Source: Akkermansia muciniphila (lineage in GTDB: Bacteria > Verrucomicrobiota > Verrucomicrobiia > Verrucomicrobiales > Akkermansiaceae). Taken from it: a stretch of DNA of 64,000 nt. The stretch covers positions 992,001-1,056,000 of the forward strand of contig NZ_CP156688.1 of NCBI RefSeq assembly GCF_040616545.1, given 5' to 3'. Both the position numbers and the translations under genes were made by a program. Within the stretch, counting starts at the first letter, position 1. Each line of letters starts with the position of its first letter. Positions 45,832-54,762 of this stretch are shown here, piece by piece. The notes under the pieces are model-generated. The model saw nothing but the letters and a program-made list of their open reading frames with translations. It made no database searches and was not told where the DNA came from.

Positions 45832-45850
45832 ACAGCCTCTTCCTTTGTCA

Positions 45851-45878
45851 TTGACAAGAAAGAGCCGCCCCATACACT
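45851..45878 (+). promoter_or_regulatory. Promoter of the first GT10 gene
   Basis: TTGACA (45851-45856), 16 bases, TACACT (45873-45878). The surrounding CATTGACAAG and CCCCATACACT segments are repeated almost exactly before the second GT10 gene at 49119. Confidence 0.55.
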
Positions 45879-45905
45879 CTGAACCACTCCGACCCGCCTC
45901 CTCCC

Positions 45906-46904
45906 ATGAAAACGCTTAAAATCTCCTTTTTACAGTCCACTCCGGATTTCGGCAGGGAAGGCATTCTCCAGCTCCTGAAAGACCGGTACCATGTGGTGGA
46001 AGACAATACCGACTTCGATTACCTGATCGCCACCCCCTGGTTTTACGTCAACCGGGAGGCATTCTACGATTTTCTGGAACGGGCGCCGGGGCATATCACC
46101 GTCATGTACGCCTGCCATGAAGCCATTGCCCCGGACTTCATGCTGTTTGACTACTACATCGGGCTGGATACCGTGCCCGGGAGCGGCCGCACCGTCAAAC
46201 TCCCCTTCCTGCGCCACCATTTGCAGGAAGTGCACGGCGGCAAGGAAGGCCTGGACGCCCGCGCCCTCCTGGCCTCCAAAACGGGCTTCTGCAACTTCAT
46301 TTACTCCAACCGCAAATCCCATCCCAACCGGGACGCCATTTTCCACAAGCTCTCCGCCTTCCGGTTCGTCAACTCCCTGGGGCCCCACCTCAACAACACG
46401 CCGGGCGACGGCCACCAGTCGGAAGACTGGTACTCTTCCTCCATCCGGATGAAAAAGCCGTACAAATTCTCCATTGCCTTTGAAAACGCGTGGTACCCCG
46501 GCTACACCAGCGAGAAAATCGTCACCAGCATGCTGGCGGGCACCATCCCCATTTACTGGGGCAACCCGGACATCGGCAGGGAATTCAACTCCGCTGCATT
46601 CATCAACTGCCATGACTTCCCCACGCTGGACGATGCCGTGGCCTATGTAAAAAAAGTGGATGAAGACGACGGCCTGTGGTGTGAAATCATGTCCCGCCCC
46701 TGGAAAACCCCGGAACAGGAAGCCCTCTTCCTGGAAGAAACGGAACGTGAAACAGCCAAACTTTACCGGATATTCGACCAGTCTCCGGAAGAAGCGCGCC
46801 GCAAGGGGGACGGAACCTGGATTTCCTACTACCAGCGCTTTTTAAAACGCGGCCACAGGCTGCGCCTGGCGTGGCGGCGGCTGAAAAAACGCCTGCGCAA
46901 ATAA
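45906..46904 (+). CDS. Alpha-1,3/4-fucosyltransferase, GT10
   Basis: GT10 enzymes transfer fucose from GDP-fucose to GlcNAc, building Lewis-type structures. The 332 residues show the conserved GT10 C-terminal block: FCNFIYSNRKSHPNRDAIF, FRFVNSLGPHLNNTPGD, KPYKFSIAFENAWYPGYTSEKI and AGTIPIYWGNPDIGREFNSAAFINC. The FENAxxPGYxTEK stretch is the donor-binding hallmark. The tail is basic (RHRLRLAWRRLKKRLRK), as in H. pylori FucTs that bind the membrane through basic helices. An Akkermansia GT10 is known to make fucosylated oligosaccharides in vitro. It has its own promoter. Confidence 0.95.
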   Translation: MKTLKISFLQSTPDFGREGILQLLKDRYHVVEDNTDFDYLIATPWFYVNREAFYDFLERAPGHITVMYACHEAIAPDFMLFDYYIGLDTVPGSGRTVKLPFLRHHLQEVHGGKEGLDARALLASKTGFCNFIYSNRKSHPNRDAIFHKLSAFRFVNSLGPHLNNTPGDGHQSEDWYSSSIRMKKPYKFSIAFENAWYPGYTSEKIVTSMLAGTIPIYWGNPDIGREFNSAAFINCHDFPTLDDAVAYVKKVDEDDGLWCEIMSRPWKTPEQEALFLEETERETAKLYRIFDQSPEEARRKGDGTWISYYQRFLKRGHRLRLAWRRLKKRLRK

Positions 46905-47000
46905 CAGAAGCTCCCCGACCCCGCAATCCCACGCCGTTTTTTCTCCCTTCCCGCATTCCCGCCTTATTTCCCACTCCCGTATGTGCCTCCTTTCCGCCTC

Positions 47001-49082
47001 ATGAGCAAATGCCTTTCTGAAAACTTTTGTTCGCCTTCCCTCCATCAGGCCGGAAACACCGTCCATGGCGCCTACCTTCCGCACATTGACGGCCTGCGCA
47101 CCTTTGCCGTACTGGCCGTCGTCCTGTACCATCTGCTGGAATGGGCGTGCCCCGGAGGGTACACGGGCGTGGACATCTTCTTCGTCATCTCCGGCTACCT
47201 GATCGGCGGCGGCCTGGTCCGCAGCCTGAAAGAGAACTCCTTCTCCCTGCCCTCCTTCTACTGCCGCAGGATCAGGCGCATCATGCCCGCCTACTTCTGC
47301 CTGATCGCGGTAGTGCTGGCCTTCGGCTGCGTGGTGCTGGACTGCGACGACCTGCGCACCCTGGGCAGAACGGTGAGATCCAGCGCGCTTTTCATCACCA
47401 ATACTTACTTCAGCAGGACCGCAGGGGATTATTTCAGCCCCGCCGCGGAAGAAAACCCCCTGCTGAACCTGTGGTCCCTGAGCGTGGAAGAACAATTCTA
47501 CCTGGCCATCCCGCTCACCCTGTGGCTGCTCTGGAAATTCAGGAAAAACGCCGTCGCGCCCGTCCTCTGCGGAGCTTTGGCGCTCTCCCTGTTTGCCGCC
47601 GTCCATCACATGGGGCATCTGGAGCACAACAAAGCCTTCTACCTGCTCTACTGCCGCGCCTGGGAACTCCTGGCCGGCTGTCTGCTGGCCCTGGCTCCGG
47701 CCGCGGAGGAACAGGGCCGCGGAAGAAGCTGGCTGCGCCTGGCGGGGTGGTCAGGCATCCTGCTCCCCTTTGCCTGTTACACCGCTTCCACGCCTTTTCC
47801 GGGGTATGCGGCCATTCCCTCCGTCGCGGGGGCGGCCCTCCTGATCCGCTACGGAAGCCATGGCTGGTCCGGACGCATCCTCAAACACCCGCTCAGCACG
47901 GGCATCGGCAAAATCTCCTACTCCCTGTACCTGTGGCACTGGCCCGTCATCGTGTACTGGACCTACATCTGCTTCAATGAATGCAGCCCGTGGGACTATG
48001 CGGGCATGTTTGCGCTCTCCCTCCTCCTGGGGTTCCTCTCCTGGAAATTCGTGGAAACGCCTTTCCGGACCGGGACCGCATGGTGGAAACCCGGGAAAGC
48101 CTTTCTTCTCACGGCCTCCGGCTGCCTGATGCTGGGCTTTGCGGGAGAATGGCTCAAATGGACGGACGGCGCACGGGACTACTGGCATGTAACCGCCAAC
48201 AACATATCATTCCCGGAATACTGGAAAGGCCCGGCCTTCCCTCCCTCCTTCGGCATCGTCCCCCCTGACCGGGCAGTGGTGGAAAAGGGGAACGCCATCC
48301 AGCCCCATCATCCTGAACTCGGGGACGTGACGGACTACCCCTTCGTCCTGCTGGGGAAAACCGGGGAGCCGCCTTCCTTCCTGCTCATGGGGGACAGCCA
48401 CGCCATGGCCAGCTCCCCCGGCTTTGATGACGCCGCGCGGCTTCTGCACCGCTCAGGCCTCTTCTACCGGGCGCGGCTGTGCCCATTAAGCGGCATCTCG
48501 GACTCCGGAGACACTGATTCCCTCACGCTCCTGCGCATGATGTACCCCCACTGGGAACACAATATGGACCTGATTCTGGATTGGCTGGAAAGCACTCCCC
48601 GGATTCACACCGTATTCATCCACAACCGGTGGATTGAACTGGTCAACAGCCACCGGGACGCGCGCCTGAAACAACTGGTGGCGGACGGCCTGCGCCACAC
48701 CTGCGCCCGCCTCCACAAGGCCGGCAAGCAAATCGTGCTGCTGGGGCCCGTGCCGGAATGGACCTTCGGCCCGCGCAAACTCATGCGGCGCAACGTCCTG
48801 CTGAACGCCAACCGGGCGGACCGCCTGCTGGGCGGGGACTTCACCACGCGGCAGCGCCCCGTATTCGCCCTTCTGAAACACATGGAATCTACAGGCCTGT
48901 GCCGCTTTATCCCCCTTCACGGCGCCTTCCATCAAGACGGGCAATGGCTGGAGGAAGACATGGGCAACCTGATGTACTGTGATGACAACCACCTTTCCCC
49001 CTACGGCTCCAGAAAAATGGTCTCCTGCATCATTGACCAGCTTTTTCCGGAGCCCGCCCTGGAAAGCACGGCGTCCAACTGA
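47001..49082 (+). CDS. Acyltransferase-3/SGNH membrane protein (OafA-like)
   Basis: This 693-residue protein has an N-terminal acyltransferase-3 membrane domain of about ten helices (HIDGLRTFAVLAVVLYHL, GGYTGVDIFFVISGYLI, RRIRRIMPAYF, LWSLSVEEQFYLAIPL), which carries acetyl groups across the membrane. An extracytoplasmic SGNH domain follows, with LLMGDSHAMASS (block I Ser) and DDNHLSPYGSRKM (the catalytic Asp-x-x-His). Such fusions O-acetylate O-antigen or other surface glycans. The ATG at 47001 is preferred over a GTG at 46983. It lies between the two fucosyltransferase genes, and acts on the outer face of the inner membrane. The acyl group is probably acetyl. Confidence 0.92.
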   Translation: MSKCLSENFCSPSLHQAGNTVHGAYLPHIDGLRTFAVLAVVLYHLLEWACPGGYTGVDIFFVISGYLIGGGLVRSLKENSFSLPSFYCRRIRRIMPAYFCLIAVVLAFGCVVLDCDDLRTLGRTVRSSALFITNTYFSRTAGDYFSPAAEENPLLNLWSLSVEEQFYLAIPLTLWLLWKFRKNAVAPVLCGALALSLFAAVHHMGHLEHNKAFYLLYCRAWELLAGCLLALAPAAEEQGRGRSWLRLAGWSGILLPFACYTASTPFPGYAAIPSVAGAALLIRYGSHGWSGRILKHPLSTGIGKISYSLYLWHWPVIVYWTYICFNECSPWDYAGMFALSLLLGFLSWKFVETPFRTGTAWWKPGKAFLLTASGCLMLGFAGEWLKWTDGARDYWHVTANNISFPEYWKGPAFPPSFGIVPPDRAVVEKGNAIQPHHPELGDVTDYPFVLLGKTGEPPSFLLMGDSHAMASSPGFDDAARLLHRSGLFYRARLCPLSGISDSGDTDSLTLLRMMYPHWEHNMDLILDWLESTPRIHTVFIHNRWIELVNSHRDARLKQLVADGLRHTCARLHKAGKQIVLLGPVPEWTFGPRKLMRRNVLLNANRADRLLGGDFTTRQRPVFALLKHMESTGLCRFIPLHGAFHQDGQWLEEDMGNLMYCDDNHLSPYGSRKMVSCIIDQLFPEPALESTASN

Positions 49083-49083
49083 C

Positions 49084-49106
49084 GGAGCTTTCCTGCCGGA
49101 AGCTCC
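49084..49106 (+). terminator. Hairpin after the acyltransferase gene
   Basis: GGAGCTT (49084-49090) pairs with AAGCTCC (49100-49106), starting directly after the stop codon. The following AATCCTTT is only weakly T-rich. Confidence 0.45.
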
Positions 49107-49118
49107 AATCCTTTGACA

Positions 49119-49146
49119 TTGACAAGGCAGGAAGGCCCCATACACT
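49119..49146 (+). promoter_or_regulatory. Promoter of the second GT10 gene
   Basis: TTGACA (49119-49124), 16 bases, TACACT (49141-49146), with the same flanks (CATTGACAAG, GGCCCCATACACT) as the promoter at 45851. It overlaps the 5' extension of the coding frame, so the gene must start further right. Confidence 0.55.
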
Positions 49147-49152
49147 GGCGCC

Positions 49153-49242
49153 ATGCAGGCAGCGTTGCCGCGGCGCTTCCGGAGAAAATTCCGGAATCCG
49201 GCGGCAGGCCCGAGCACCTTTTCAACGCCTATACTTTCATGA
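49153..49242 (+). other. Possible 29-codon leader ORF before the second GT10 gene
   Basis: An ATG 6 bases after the -10 box opens a 29-codon frame rich in Arg and Pro that ends with TGA overlapping the ATG of the fucosyltransferase (ATGA at 49239). It could be a translated leader that couples to the gene, or chance. Confidence 0.3.
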
Positions 49243-50264
49243 CGGACTCCCCCCGCCCCACACGCATCAAGGTCATCAGAAAATCCACAAAGGCCTCCCC
49301 GGACAAAACGGAATCCCTGCTGTGGGGCGACTGCCTGTTCTGCACGGACGCCGCCATGACGGATTACGACTGGGTGCTGGTGTATGATGAATTTCCAAGG
49401 CGCTCCGTAGGCACCATCAAGGATGAAACGGAACCCCTGCTCTGCCCGCCGGACCAGACCATCCTGATCACGGTGGAACCCCCGTCCATCAAGATCTACA
49501 GCCGGGCGTACACCGGCCAGTTCGGCACCGTCCTGACCACCCACTCCTCCCGGGACCTGCCGCATCCCAACCACACCCTGGGCCGCGGCTGCCTGGAATG
49601 GCTGTATATCAAGCCCATGCAGGAAATTCTGGACCAGACGGAATTCCCTAAGACAAAAATGCTTTCCACCATCTGCTCCGCCAAGCAGCACACGCATACC
49701 ATGCATAAAATGCGTTACGACCTCACGCGCTACCTGGCGGACCATCTGCCGGAACTGGACTGGTTCGGGCACGGCATTCAGGAAATAGAAAACAAAACCG
49801 TCGCCATGGATGACTACAAATACCATCTGTGCGTGGAAAACCACCTGGAGCCCCACCACTGGACGGAAAAACTGTCTGACGCCTTTGTCGCCATGACCCT
49901 TCCCTTTTACGCCGGAGACCCGCTGGCAACGGAATGCTTCCCGCCGGAAAGCTTCATCCCCATCCCGCTGGACAACCCGCAGAAAGCCTTTGAAATCATC
50001 CGCAAGGCCATGGACGGCGGGGAATATGAAAAACGCCTCCCCGCCATCCGGGAGGCGCGCCGCCTGGTGCTGGAGAAATATAACATGTTCGCCCAGACGG
50101 CGGCGGTCATCCGCAACCACCGGGGAACCGGAACCGTCCGCCCCGGCGCCACGCTGAAAGGGCGCCATGTTCTGCGGAAAAACCCGCTCAACGCCATCCG
50201 GGAACTGGCTGACACCCTGGCCTATAAAATCAGGTCACGCGGCAAGCGCGGAACCGGGGCGTAA
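49239..50264 (+). CDS. GT10-family fucosyltransferase-like protein
   Basis: The 341 residues resemble a distant GT10 branch. The region around YKYHLCVENHLEPHHWTEKLSDAFVAMTLPFYAGDP (about residues 194-229) contains the family's FxxxxEN and TEK landmarks, and the following FIPIPLDNP strand is present. The N-terminal half (KVIRKSTKASPDKTESLLWGDCLF) is unlike the first GT10, so donor or acceptor may differ; fucose is likely but unproved. The ATG at 49239 overlaps the leader frame stop by ATGA. The C-terminus is basic. The last gene of the rightward glycan set. Confidence 0.82.
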   Translation: MTDSPRPTRIKVIRKSTKASPDKTESLLWGDCLFCTDAAMTDYDWVLVYDEFPRRSVGTIKDETEPLLCPPDQTILITVEPPSIKIYSRAYTGQFGTVLTTHSSRDLPHPNHTLGRGCLEWLYIKPMQEILDQTEFPKTKMLSTICSAKQHTHTMHKMRYDLTRYLADHLPELDWFGHGIQEIENKTVAMDDYKYHLCVENHLEPHHWTEKLSDAFVAMTLPFYAGDPLATECFPPESFIPIPLDNPQKAFEIIRKAMDGGEYEKRLPAIREARRLVLEKYNMFAQTAAVIRNHRGTGTVRPGATLKGRHVLRKNPLNAIRELADTLAYKIRSRGKRGTGA

Positions 50265-50300
50265 CCCGGATTCCGTTCCGGACACGCCTTCCGGCATTAC

Positions 50301-50816
50301 CTACCAGTAAATGGAGCTGCTGGACGGCATTCTGCCGATAGCCTTGCGGCAGGCGGAACGGGCCGCTTCCGAACGGTGGAAGGATTCGGAAGGAACACTT
50401 TCCCCCTGGTATTCAGCCAGCTTCCTGCCCGTCAAATTATGCACGGTCACGGTAACCTTCGTCCTGTAGCCGGGCCGGGTATTGGGCCCGTGCAGCGTGG
50501 TAAAATAATTCCCGTTGCGAATCAGCACATGCTCCTGCGCCGTCTTGCTGACGGTCGCCACGGCCCCGTAGCCATCCTCTCCGGGGTACATGACCTGGAA
50601 CCCCTTGGACGACAGGGAGGCCGCAGCCGTATCCGCCATCTCCCAGTCGGAGCACTGGAGCCTGACTTTGCGGTACTTGACCCGGCGTTCGGCGGCGGCC
50701 CGCTGATTCTGTTCCAGTTCCCGGTTAAACTGCGCCCACTCCTCCGCCGTGCAGGCAGCCAGGCCGGCAAACACGGCCGCCGCGGCCCATCTGGTCCAAA
50801 TTCCGTAATTCATCAT
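50301..50816 (-). CDS. Putative lipoprotein
   Basis: The 171-residue product begins with a short charged segment, then AAAAVFAGLAAC, a lipobox with Cys near position 22. The rest (ERRVKYRKVRLQCSDWEMADTAAASLSSKGFQVMYP, then VTVHNLTGRKLAEYQG) shows mixed alpha/beta content with two further Cys and no family I recognise. The ATG at 50816 or the adjacent one at 50813 starts the signal. It faces the glycan genes convergently. Confidence 0.75.
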   Translation of the reverse strand: MMNYGIWTRWAAAAVFAGLAACTAEEWAQFNRELEQNQRAAAERRVKYRKVRLQCSDWEMADTAAASLSSKGFQVMYPGEDGYGAVATVSKTAQEHVLIRNGNYFTTLHGPNTRPGYRTKVTVTVHNLTGRKLAEYQGESVPSESFHRSEAARSACRKAIGRMPSSSSIYW

Positions 50817-50898
50817 ATGAACAGGCACAAGTTCCCCCTCCGGCCTGAACCCGGTTCAAGCCGTTCGGAAAGCAGATGACCCGCCAAGGAATAAACCC

Positions 50899-51132
50899 TT
50901 AGTCGGATTTGCGGGAGGCGTGCTTCCTGGCCCGTTCCTCCTCCTTCTGCTTCTTCAAGTCTTCCTTCATCTTGGCCTTCTCTTCGGCATCCAGCTTGCC
51001 ATCCTTGTTGGTATCATATTTTTCAAGGAGGGCGGCCTTCTTTTCCGCGGAAGTCATTCTCTTGGGAGCGTCTTCCTCCGCCATGGACGGCATGGCGAAC
51101 GCAGCGGCCAGAACAATAAGCAAATACTTCAT
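50899..51132 (-). CDS. Small exported EF-hand protein
   Basis: The 77-residue product has a signal peptide (MKYLLIVLAAAFAMPSMAEE) and one EF-hand calcium loop, DTNKDGKLDAEE, in a highly charged Lys/Glu-rich context (KKQKEEERARKHASRKSD at the end). Single EF-hand exported proteins of this type are common in Verrucomicrobiota and Planctomycetota; function is unknown. The ATG at 51132 is the start of the signal. Confidence 0.8.
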   Translation of the reverse strand: MKYLLIVLAAAFAMPSMAEEDAPKRMTSAEKKAALLEKYDTNKDGKLDAEEKAKMKEDLKKQKEEERARKHASRKSD

Positions 51133-51258
51133 GATAAAATGGGGGTTCTTAAACAATCCTCTTCTACTCCCGCACGTTCCTCTTGTCTCTCTTTTTCTGG
51201 TAATGCATGTAAATTACCCTGCCATACGCCCTTTCCGCTGCGTGAACGGCTCTCCGGC

Positions 51259-53124
51259 CTAGGCCTTTGCGAAGGGGAAAAACAGCGGAATCACCACCAC
51301 CATGACCAGGCCCATGATCACCTGGAGCGGCACGCCCACTTTCACGTAATCCATAAACGTATACTTGCCGGCGGGCATGACCAGCGCGTTCGGCGGCGTG
51401 GAGAAGGGAGAGGCAAAGCACATGCTGGTGCCCACGGAAACCGCCAGCAGCAGCGGATAGGGGCTGATGCCCATGCTCACCGCGGATTGCAGGGCGATGG
51501 GGGCCAGAAGCACCGCCGTGGCCGTATTGCTGATAAACATGGTCAGCAGGGACGCCGTAAAGTAAATGCCCGCCATCAGGGCCAGCGGGCCGAAGCCGCC
51601 CAGCCCGGCCACCAGCCCGTGGGAGATAACCTCCGAGGTGCCGGTCTTCTCCAGCGCCACGGACATGGGAAGCATGGCGGCAATCAGCACAATGCTTTCC
51701 CAGTTGATCGTCCGGTACGCCTCCTCCACGTTGCGCAGGCAGCCGCACAGCACCATCAGCACGGCGGCAATCAGCACCGCCGCCACCGCGGGAACCCAGT
51801 TAAACACCATGGCCGCAATCATCAGCACCATGATGCCGGCGGCCAGCGGGGCCTTGTGCGTCAGGGTCACCTTGGACGCCTCCGCCAGAGGCTGCCCCAC
51901 CACCACCCATTCAAAGGTCTTTTCACTCAGGCGCGCAATATCCGCCCAGGTTCCCTGAACCAGCAGCGTATCCCCGTACTGGAGCTTGACGTCCTTCAAA
52001 TTGTGGAAAATGTAATGATTGTCCCGCTGGATAGCCAGAATGTTGACGCCGTACTTGGCGCGCAGTCCGGAAGACTTCACGGGCATGTTGATGAGGTCCG
52101 AGTTGCGCATCAGCAGCATTTCCGCAATGCCTATCTCGTCAAACTTCAATTTGCTTTTCAGCATGGAGTCCGTGTCTTCCGACGTCCTCCGGTTGATCAT
52201 CTCCGCCCCGCATTCCCGCGCGAACCGGTCCACGTCCTCAAACTCCCCCATCACGTAAATGACGTCCCCCCTGGCCACCCGCGTGTCCGAGCCCGCCATG
52301 GTCTGGCTGACCGTCTGAAGGAAGGAATGGCGGCTGGAATGCCTGCGGCGCACTTCCACGATGTTCACGTGGTAGCGGTCCGGAATATGAAGGTCATGCA
52401 GGGGATTCTCCGTCAGGGCGGAATCCTCCACCACCCGGAGGCGGTAAAGATTGTTGATAATCTGGTACTCGTCAATCAACTGGCTGAGAGACTTCCCCTT
52501 GGCCTCATGTTCCGTCTTGTCGTCATGATGGCCCAGAAACTTCCTGCTGAGGGGAATCAGCACCAGAACGCCCGTCACGATGCAGACGAGGCCGATGGGA
52601 GTGAAGGAGAAAAAGCCCAGCCCCTCCATGCCGGCCTCCTGAAGCTGGTTATTGATGACCAGGTTCGGGGGAGTGCCGATCAGCGTCAGCATGCCGCCCA
52701 TGCTGCTGGCAAACGCCATGGGCATAAGCAGGCGGCTGGTCTGGATGCCGCCGTCCGCAGCCAGGCTCACCAGAATGGGCAGCATCAGGGCTACCGTTCC
52801 CGTATTGCTGACAAACGCGCCTATGCCCGCCGTAACAAGCATGGTCAGCACCAGCAGCCGCAGCTCGCTCTTGCCTGCCAGCTTCATGATCCTGCCGCCC
52901 AGCATCTTGGCCAGCCCCGTCCGGAAAATGGCTCCCCCCACCACAAAAAGCCCCACCATCATGACCACGATGGAATTGGAAAACCCGGAAAGCGCCTGGT
53001 CCGGGCTTAAAATCCCGAACACGATCAGGCACAGCAGGGAACAGAGCGCGACAATATCCGAACGGATTCTCCCCTGAACGAACAAAACGGCGGATACTCC
53101 CAGGATGAGAAGCGTGGTCAACAT
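51259..53124 (-). CDS. SLC13/DASS-family permease with TrkA-C domains
   Basis: The 621-residue protein has membrane halves flanking a soluble insertion. The N-terminal half begins MLTTLLILGVSAVLFVQGRIRSDI and contains VGGAIFRTGLAKML; the C-terminal half has FISNTATAVLLAPIAL and the SxPFSTPPNALVMPAGKY ion/substrate motif (SNT and GxPPN-like) of DASS transporters. Two RCK/TrkA-C type domains (about residues 205-390, e.g. HVNIVEVRRRHS and YGVNILAIQRDN) sit between, probably regulatory. Substrates in the family are sulfate, phosphate or dicarboxylates; which one cannot be told. It is transcribed leftward, with no co-directional neighbour within 100 bases. Confidence 0.9.
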   Translation of the reverse strand: MLTTLLILGVSAVLFVQGRIRSDIVALCSLLCLIVFGILSPDQALSGFSNSIVVMMVGLFVVGGAIFRTGLAKMLGGRIMKLAGKSELRLLVLTMLVTAGIGAFVSNTGTVALMLPILVSLAADGGIQTSRLLMPMAFASSMGGMLTLIGTPPNLVINNQLQEAGMEGLGFFSFTPIGLVCIVTGVLVLIPLSRKFLGHHDDKTEHEAKGKSLSQLIDEYQIINNLYRLRVVEDSALTENPLHDLHIPDRYHVNIVEVRRRHSSRHSFLQTVSQTMAGSDTRVARGDVIYVMGEFEDVDRFARECGAEMINRRTSEDTDSMLKSKLKFDEIGIAEMLLMRNSDLINMPVKSSGLRAKYGVNILAIQRDNHYIFHNLKDVKLQYGDTLLVQGTWADIARLSEKTFEWVVVGQPLAEASKVTLTHKAPLAAGIMVLMIAAMVFNWVPAVAAVLIAAVLMVLCGCLRNVEEAYRTINWESIVLIAAMLPMSVALEKTGTSEVISHGLVAGLGGFGPLALMAGIYFTASLLTMFISNTATAVLLAPIALQSAVSMGISPYPLLLAVSVGTSMCFASPFSTPPNALVMPAGKYTFMDYVKVGVPLQVIMGLVMVVVIPLFFPFAKA

Positions 53125-53315
53125 GTCAATAAGCGGTAGAGGTGAAAATAGGGAAGGAAGTTTCTAACATGTCCCGTACACCTTGTCGATAGGCTGAACA
53201 AGTCATCCGCGCAGCATCTTCCGCTCCCCATATCCGGCCAGGGAACGGGCCATGCGCCGCGCGCAGGCCGTACTGCCCCCCCCCGGCGTCATGAATCCGC
53301 AACGGCGCGCGCAAT

Positions 53316-53349
53316 AAAAAACGCGCTCCCGGAAAGAACGCGTTTTAAA
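53316..53349 (-). terminator. Terminator after tRNA-Tyr
   Basis: AAAACGCG (53318-53325) and CGCGTTTT (53339-53346) form the stem. Read leftward from the tRNA gene, it is followed by TTATT, so it fits a rho-independent terminator 10-12 bases past the CCA end. Confidence 0.75.
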
Positions 53350-53357
53350 AAGAAAAG

Positions 53358-53443
53358 TGGTGGGTAGAGAAGGATTCGAACCTTCGAAAGCGAATGCTAA
53401 CAGATTTACAGTCTGCCCCCTTTGACCGCTCGGGAATCTACCC
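53358..53443 (-). tRNA. tRNA-Tyr (GTA anticodon), CCA encoded
   Basis: Read leftward, the 86-base gene folds as a class II tRNA: acceptor GGGTAGA pairs with TCTACCC, the discriminator is A, and CCA is encoded (53358-53360). The anticodon arm contains ACTGTAAATC with GTA (Tyr). A long variable arm (TTAGCATTCGCTTT region) and the T arm GAAGGTTCGAATCCTTC are intact. Confidence 0.97.
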
Positions 53444-53597
53444 ACTTGAAGTGATGTGCGGCGAATGTATAGGGATTCCCGCGCCTTAGCAAGTTTTTTT
53501 TATAAAAAATGGGTACGCCCATCGGCAGGAAATCCTTATGCCGCAATTCATGCCGCCGGGCAGGAAATGGCACGGTGCCGAAGCACGGAACGCCGCC

Positions 53598-54083
53598 CTA
53601 CGGCTCTCCCACATACACCGGAGCGCGGCTGTCCGGGGAATCCGAGTCAAGCTGCTCCAGCTGGGGCAGGATGTTCTCCATGCTTTCCCAGACGGCGGGA
53701 ACAATTTTAATGCCGGTTCCGGACCGGGCGGCAATCATCAGGGCGTCTGACGGGCGGGCGTCCAGCTCCACCAGCTTGTCCATGACTTCATTGGCGGCCT
53801 CCACAGCCACGCGCGCGTAAAAGACTTCATCCTTGCGCCCGTTGATGAGCACCAGCCTTACCCGGCATTCCATGGCGGACAGAAAATGCCCCAGCAGGGA
53901 GGACGTATCCGGCCGCACCGGGCGTTCCCCGTTCAGGATGCGCTCCAGCGCCATGCCGTCCGCCAGCTCCATGAAGATAACGCCCACCTTGCCGGACAGC
54001 GGATCACGCAGGCATACCCCGGCCCCGGCCCGGGTATAGAGCAGGGCGTACGGTTCCAGGGTGATCAGCTTTTCATCCGGCAT
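53598..54083 (-). CDS. Bifunctional nuclease family protein (DUF151)
   Basis: The 161-residue protein matches the BFN/DUF151 domain. The LDARPSDALMIAARSGTGI stretch near residue 115 is the family's most conserved segment, and the GVCLRDPLSGKVGVIFMELADGMALERIL region precedes it. Some plant and archaeal members show nuclease activity; in bacteria the role is not known. It follows the gamma carbonic anhydrase gene by 19 bases on the same strand, so the two are probably co-transcribed. Confidence 0.88.
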   Translation of the reverse strand: MPDEKLITLEPYALLYTRAGAGVCLRDPLSGKVGVIFMELADGMALERILNGERPVRPDTSSLLGHFLSAMECRVRLVLINGRKDEVFYARVAVEAANEVMDKLVELDARPSDALMIAARSGTGIKIVPAVWESMENILPQLEQLDSDSPDSRAPVYVGEP

Positions 54084-54102
54084 GGAGGGAGGAAATCAGA
54101 TG

Positions 54103-54630
54103 TTAAAAACCGGGATTGATAACGCGTTCCGTGTAGCGGGCAGCCACCTTCACGTATTTTTCAGCCCATTTGCGGTTGTTGTCCGCAGATTCCGGACCCA
54201 GGTCCTTCACCACCTTGGCGGGGGAGCCCAGCACCAGGGAATTGGGAGGAATGACGGTGCCCTTGGTGATTAATGCACCCGCGCCCACCACGGAGCCTTC
54301 ACCGATGACCGCGCCGTCCAGAATGATGGAACCCATGCCGATCAGGCAATTATCCTGCACGGTGCAGGCATGCAGGATCACTCCGTGGCCCACGGTCACG
54401 TAATTACCTACGTAGCAGCCGAAGTCGTCCGCCAGGTGGATGCAGCTGTTGTCCTGGATATTGGAGTAGTCCCCAATAACGATCTTGTTGATGTCCGCGC
54501 GCAGTGTGGTATGGTACCAGATGCTGGCGTGTTCTCCAATGGTGACATCTCCGATCAGGTCGGCGCTGTCCGCCACAAAAGCGGTATCCGCCACTTTGGG
54601 CCAGAAGTTCGCGTAAGGTTCTCTTGACAT
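54103..54630 (-). CDS. Gamma carbonic anhydrase family protein
   Basis: The 175 residues form a left-handed beta-helix of the YrdA/PaaY/Cam group. Hexapeptide repeats run from DLIGDVTIGEHASIWYHTTLRAD to a GSVVGAGALITKG coil, and a NIQDNSCIHLADD stretch with later VGHGVILHACT provides the zinc-binding His set. Members hydrate CO2 or are inactive relatives with unknown roles. The ATG at 54630 begins MSREPYANFWPKVAD. It heads a two-gene operon with the BFN protein. Confidence 0.92.
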   Translation of the reverse strand: MSREPYANFWPKVADTAFVADSADLIGDVTIGEHASIWYHTTLRADINKIVIGDYSNIQDNSCIHLADDFGCYVGNYVTVGHGVILHACTVQDNCLIGMGSIILDGAVIGEGSVVGAGALITKGTVIPPNSLVLGSPAKVVKDLGPESADNNRKWAEKYVKVAARYTERVINPGF

Positions 54631-54762
54631 ACAGGTCATTTATTAGTTGAAGATAAGACAGCATTCCAGCCTAAAAACGTTCATTCCACGGGTATGCCGC
54701 AGCCGGAGAGAGGCACGGCAGCCCTTCGCGGAAATGCAGGGGCCGCGGGAGGCGTTGCCGGG

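Noticed and set aside
46983-47000. GTG extension of the acyltransferase start
   Set aside because: Adds six unconserved residues; the ATG at 47001 is the better start.
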